This document shows, one piece after another, positions 54,701 through 60,700 of a DNA stretch of 64,000 nucleotides. The stretch is from Seriola aureovittata (taxonomy: Eukaryota > Chordata > Actinopteri > Carangiformes > Carangidae): contig NC_079368.1 of NCBI RefSeq assembly GCF_021018895.1, positions 3,937,501-4,001,500 of the forward strand, read 5' to 3'. The stretch's first letter is position 1. The number at the start of each line of letters is the position of its first letter. The notes under the pieces were generated by a model. That model made no database searches and was not told the DNA's origin. It saw only the letters and a program-made list of their open reading frames with translations. The translations under genes were made by a program, and so were the position numbers.

Positions 54701-57700
54701 AACAAGAGTATTTATATCCAAATTGATGCAAATTGAGATATCATCATCTCTTCAACTCATCTTCAAATTAGCAAATAAACATGTAGTGCAAGTCTGAAAC
54801 TCATCATAATGCTCTGAATATTTTTGATGAATATTTTCATGCCCCTCCACCGGTAAGTGCATTTCCAAGGTCACAGCATTCAGGTCGTGTTGAAGAGACA
54901 GTGGGTGGAGGGTTCTTACCTGAAAATATCACCTAGTTTAGTATTCAGCTGGCAGGTTTTATCTTCCAGTGTAAAATGCTAAAAAGAAAATACTGCTCAC
55001 CTCAACCTTTAGCCTCTCGCCTTGGTGAAAGATCATTTCCACAATGTCCTGAATGCTAACATCATTAAGTAGAAACTGTTAATTATAAAAGATGAGCAGT
55101 GTGAGCTCAATCAGTGATCGTGAATGACTGCGTTCATTGTGACAATAGTCATTTTGGAGTTCCATATTTCAGAACGCAGCTGGCAGCATATCAGTTTTGG
55201 TTGACATTACGGTTTTCACTCAGCTGTGAATCATGTCAAACAGCAGATAAATGAACAGTCACAGTCTACAGAAAACTTCTCTCATGACATCACGGCCTCA
55301 GACGTGTGAACATGATCACAGATCCAAGTTAGCTACATGCTAGGCTATACGGGAAACCACAGAGTCCAACCTCATATCTGGAGATCCCAGGTCTGTAAGA
55401 TAAGATAAGAACTACTGTTGGCTTTTTCCGCTTTTTTCCTTTTATTTGAACATAGCCATGTTTCTCTGTTCAACACTTTACAAAGTGTTAATATAATGAT
55501 TTTTGTCAAGTGAAAAACTAGCTAAATATTCTTTCTTGTTTGATGTGAAAGAACAGCTCTAATATTATATTAGAGCATAATATTATCCTGTTGATGAGAA
55601 AACCACATGATACATAATGTATCCTCTTTAATCAACTTGGACACATAAACCTCTCTTGTGTTGTCAGCATCAGGGTGTCATTTAGGTGAATGCATTAGCC
55701 TTACACTCACACTGCTTTATTAATGTAAACATAAACTGTAGAAATAAAAAAAAAACAGACTTTCCAGTATTTTTAACTCTAGCTTCATGCTCTTGATCAA
55801 AAGGGAACAGTACTGTTACTTCATAACAATAAATATAAAATCACCATGTACAAGAAGCTAATCTTCAACAGAACATTAGCTGACTAATGTTAATGTCAGC
55901 AAGTTGGAAATAAGAATAAAGTTCCTCCATAGAAGGACAGAGGTGACCTTTTCCTCAAGCTGTCAGGTTTGCTTTAAAACCATCACCGAGCGCAGACGGA
56001 GCTGACAAGGGAAAATACCAGGTGCCAGCGGATTGGTCAGGTGCTCAGCCTTGGAGATCAGGCAGCACTCAGTTTCATTCAATCCTTTATTTTTCTTTAT
56101 AGCTTGCTAATGTTAAAATGATCATGTTAATTTCAGCTGTCAGAAGATAACATATCTAGTAGAACTTGAACATTTCAGCATTTGTGAGGCTTTCTTTAAT
56201 TTGAATTTTTATTTATAGCAGACTTTTTTTTATACAGAGGACTGTGTTACCCTTTCAGTCATTGGCTCACAGACCTCAGGTGTAAAGACGTGACGTCCAC
56301 AGTTGGGTCCTCTTGAAAGAAATCCAGGTCTGTCTGGTGGCACCTGCTACAGGTTTTGAGAGCTCTACATAATAATAGAACCAGAAATAGTTATTTTCAT
56401 TATTAATGAATCAACTTATTATTTTTGCGATTAATCGTGTGAAAAATGCTTGTCGCAAATTCCCAGAGAATCAGATAATGTTCACATTCAAGAAGCTGGA
56501 ACTTGTGAATTTTTAACATTTCTGATTGAAAAATTACTTAAATGGTTAATTAATCACAATTGCTGCAGATCCATTTTTGTCAATTAATTAATTAATTAAT
56601 CGTTGCAGTTCTGCTCGAGAACTCATTGCATAAATCAGCCAGCAGCCTATTATCACATTGGACAAAGCCCAATCCTACATGTCTATGGCGCTGGAAACAG
56701 AACGTCTTACTGCGTTTTCACTCGGACGTCATAGCTAACGTCTCTTTCATTTCCTTGCACACTTTTGACATTTCTTTTATGGAGCCAGATATTTTCAAAG
56801 GAAACCATGGATTCAACCGATCCGACGGTCACATTATCTATGCAGAAAATGATTGGCTGACATTGCAGCACTCCCTCAGCTGTAAAACATGATCTAAGAC
56901 ACATCAGTCACGTCAGACAAAGGATAAGGAAGAGTCACAATCTACAGAAAACTTCAAATAGTGCTTCTTGTCAGCTTCAAATGACTTCAAGCTAAGAAAC
57001 GTGTACGAGAAAACCAAAGAAATCCACGGTTGTCCGGCCGCTCGGTGTTTAACAGAGGCGGATGGCAGAAGAGGAACGCCATACTTCAGTTCTCTCACTG
57101 TCACTCATTTTCCCTGTGATATATGTCTTTACATCTGCATTTTGCCATCAGTTGATACTTTTCACGCTGACAGCGAAGACAATATGCACACACACACATA
57201 ACGGTGCATACGCTGCGGTACACACACCCCTGCATAGACCAGCTCCTGCACACACGGACACTTAGTCAGAGTCAATCAGCGTGGCCTTGCATTAGTCACA
57301 GCTCTGCTCCCTGTCTTCTCCCTTTGTGATTGAGATGGCTAAGGATAGACGGGCCCGACTCTGAACCATCCCAGCGTCTGGGGACACTGAACAATGATGA
57401 CAGATGAATACCTGCAAGCGACGATCAAAGTGCTCTTTCATCATCACAAATTCAATTTGGGAGATGGACGTTTGCCCCCCCCCCCCCCCCCCCCCCCCCC
57501 CGACGCACGCGTTTCCCCGGCATTAAACTCAAGCTTCAATCTGTCATGTTGAGGCTGCAAATGTGATGCTAATGTGAGAGCACAAGTTGTAGGATTTGTT
57601 CAGCGGAGACTTGACGTCACTTCTTGGCGGTCTGTTTCTGTGTTAATATTTGTGATGAGGCAATTAGTGGATGTGACAGAGGAAAGGATTAGCAACAGGT

Positions 57701-60700
57701 GTTGGTGCTGATATTCAAAGGCGGTGTACCTTCAAAGGGAAGGAGAAGGTTCTTGTGTTCTTAGTTTTCTCCTGCACTTCTCTAACACCACCTGTCTATA
57801 TTATCTTTCTCTCATCCCCTTTTTTCTTTCTGACCCATTTCCTTCCATTCTCTCCCTTATCCTGCCTTGGCTTTCCTTTTCTTTTTCTCTCCTCTCCTTT
57901 CATCTCCAGGGAGTGGTGGCTGCAGAGAAAACCAGAGGGGGTCAGCTCCTCGAGGAGCCAAAGATGTTGCCTTTCAGAGCGAACACCTTCAGCCTCCAGG
58001 TGTCCATCCAGGATGTTCCCCAGTTCCTGTGGAGCATCAAACCCTTTACTACATGTCAGGTAACCATGGCGATAGCTGACAAGACATTAAATCAAAACAT
58101 AGATCGGATACAAAAGTGCTCATGTGTAAAGATCCTGTGTTTGCTGCTAAGAGCTAATTACCGCGGCGCGTCTGTGGCGCTCCTCTTTAAGTTCCCTGAT
58201 CAGTTAAACAGCGAGAGCAGAGCTGTGATGTGTTCGTGCTTGTTTTTTGTTAATGAAGTCAGAGATTCTGAGGTTGGTACTATACTGATTTTGTGTATTG
58301 TGTGATGCCTTCTATTATAATATTTATAAATATTAATGAACCCTTGACTGATTACACTGAATTAAGTTTTACACGGATTCTTTGGAAACGATGACGTAGA
58401 CTTCCACCGTCGCTCCCTGATTGGCTCTTATCTGCCTCGACTACAAGTGGTGAAAGCAACATGAATCGTGAACTACAAGTGTTACTGACCTCGTTGTTTT
58501 TGCTAGCAACTGTTGTTCAGTTTGATTTGGAACTTTAATGCTACAGCTGTCATTGCTGTTCATCATGCATATTGTATTTTGTGAAACCAACCTGCACTTA
58601 ACTAAACTGCAGAGTAGACAGTCTGCTCACACCAGCTGGCGCATGCCCAGTGTACTTGAATGGTCACATACAGTATGTATGCATTTTCAGGGCTGGAGAT
58701 TGTTTCTGATATGGAGCTAAAACGCTTGTCTGGAGAGAGGGCATTTCCATTTTAAAACCGTGTAGAAACGTATGAGGATGTGAATGTAATTAACATTTAC
58801 ACAACAGCCTCCAGCGTTACAGATCATCAGCCAGAGTCATCATGCCAAAATAATAATAAATGTTCGTTACTGATGCAGATATCTCACAACCTCTTGAATT
58901 CACAAAATAACCTTACTTGTTAAAAGTTCCCATTTTCAAACAACTATTGTGAATCATAAATATTCTCTGTCACTGGAAAAAAACATCACATTAAGAAAAA
59001 AAAAAGGGCAAAATATTACGTACTTTCTAAATCCCCAGATCACACATCATCTTCAGTAAAATGATCATATTTAATTTAATTTATATCTGATCATCAATTT
59101 TATTAAATTAATACAGGGTAGCTTAATATTTTTTGTTATCACGTCTGCATTTATAAATGCAATCCATTCATTAGCTTGGTCTTTTTCATGGAAACACTGA
59201 TTTGTTATGAGAGCTAATATAGTTTACAGATTTTTTCATATAAATCAGGTACAAATAAAATACTCAACAACTGGACATTAAATAACAAATGAGAAATAAA
59301 TTACACCACAATTATCTTTGTAAATACGGGTTACCTACTGGTACAGAACTGGAAACAAAACTGAAGTTTGGGGAAAGTTGTGTTAACAACCTTATTCTGA
59401 TTGAATATTATTATTATATTAATTACTCGTTACCTCATAAAATGATGGTGTGTTTGATCAACCTACATCTATATGTTATATTAATGCATTACATTATTAT
59501 GTTAGTTTTTCCTCCCCCTGGAGTGTAGGTGTCTCTGCTGAAGTCACACCGGTACATTGAGCGCCCCTTTTTGATAAAGGCTTCTCTCCAGCGCATCTGG
59601 GAGAGGGAAACTACAATTTGTATTTTATATTACACAGTAAAAATAAGGTATGTGAGTTGTAATCTTTTTCCTATTTAAAGGGGTTATATGTAAGTTTCCT
59701 CTGCGGCCGAACATGATTTCTCGCTGCGAGCGGGTGGTGGTGATGGTGAAGGTGATGTTTCACTCCCCAGCAGCTTCAGCCATCGTTGTGTTTACGATAC
59801 AAGACGTTATAATATGTCTTCTGAGCAGCTGCTTCTTCAGGACGGCCTGGACACTACACCGACTCGCTTTAAGTTATAAGGCGGTCCCACTGGGTCGGGG
59901 CTAGCTGGTTAGCATGCTAACTTCAGTAGAAGAAAAAAAGTTGGTGTAGGTTTCCACTGCTGGAGACAGACTCTTGGTGAGTAAAGGAATGAAGCAAAAA
60001 CTTACATATAGCTCCTTTAATTACACAATAAGAACAAAAACGTTAACTCCATTTTCCTTCAGTTTTGTTTCCTACTACTGTACCTGTAGCTAACCAGTAT
60101 TTACAAAATACTTTGTGTATAATTTATCCCTTGTTTACAGTCATGTTTCCTAACACTGTATCTACAGTTACCAATAACTGGTTGTAAGGAGACAGTTATT
60201 ATTATTATTTTAGAGGCCAAATGCGATGAACCTTTTTGTTACACTGGTAAAAATGTATTTTTTGACAATCAAAAGTGCAACTAGACTATAAATGATAATA
60301 CACGTACTGGTTATTTCAGTGGAGTCTCTAAATTCTGTCCTCAGCAGTTAGTGATATGTTGATGTGAAGTGAAAAAAGTTTAAAAACTGAAATTTTCTTG
60401 ATTATGAAGAAAGAGAGTTTTTTCTCTCCACTGTCACAAAGTGCTGCTCATTGTGGAAACTGTTGGGATTCACTCTGTAATAGTGTCAGATCTTGACATT
60501 ACCCTGTAAAGTGAGATAATGTATGTTATGATTTGGTACCTTACAAATAAAGTTGAATTAAATTGAACTGAATAACGAACTGATCAGAGCCTGATGTCAT
60601 TTTGACACAGCCATCAGGTCCAACTCGGCGTCTGTTACAGTTCTGATTTATCTGTCTTTTCTGTTTAGCTCATTCTAAACTGCAGCTAAGCTAGTCAGAT

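Larger units (their letters stand above)
51740..57909 (+). other. unc5d intron within UPA coding region (6.2 kb)
   Basis: It holds the intact family A MITE (52301-52752), a MITE-like fragment (56370-56615), a 27-base C run (57475-57501) and, at its end, a long pyrimidine tract. No exon was seen in 52760-56360. Confidence 0.7.

Noticed and set aside
57724..58305. 193-codon open frame spanning the UPA exon
   Set aside because: Only 57910-58059 is exon. The N-terminal Phe/Leu/Ser-rich part is the long pyrimidine tract and is not a signal peptide or membrane protein.
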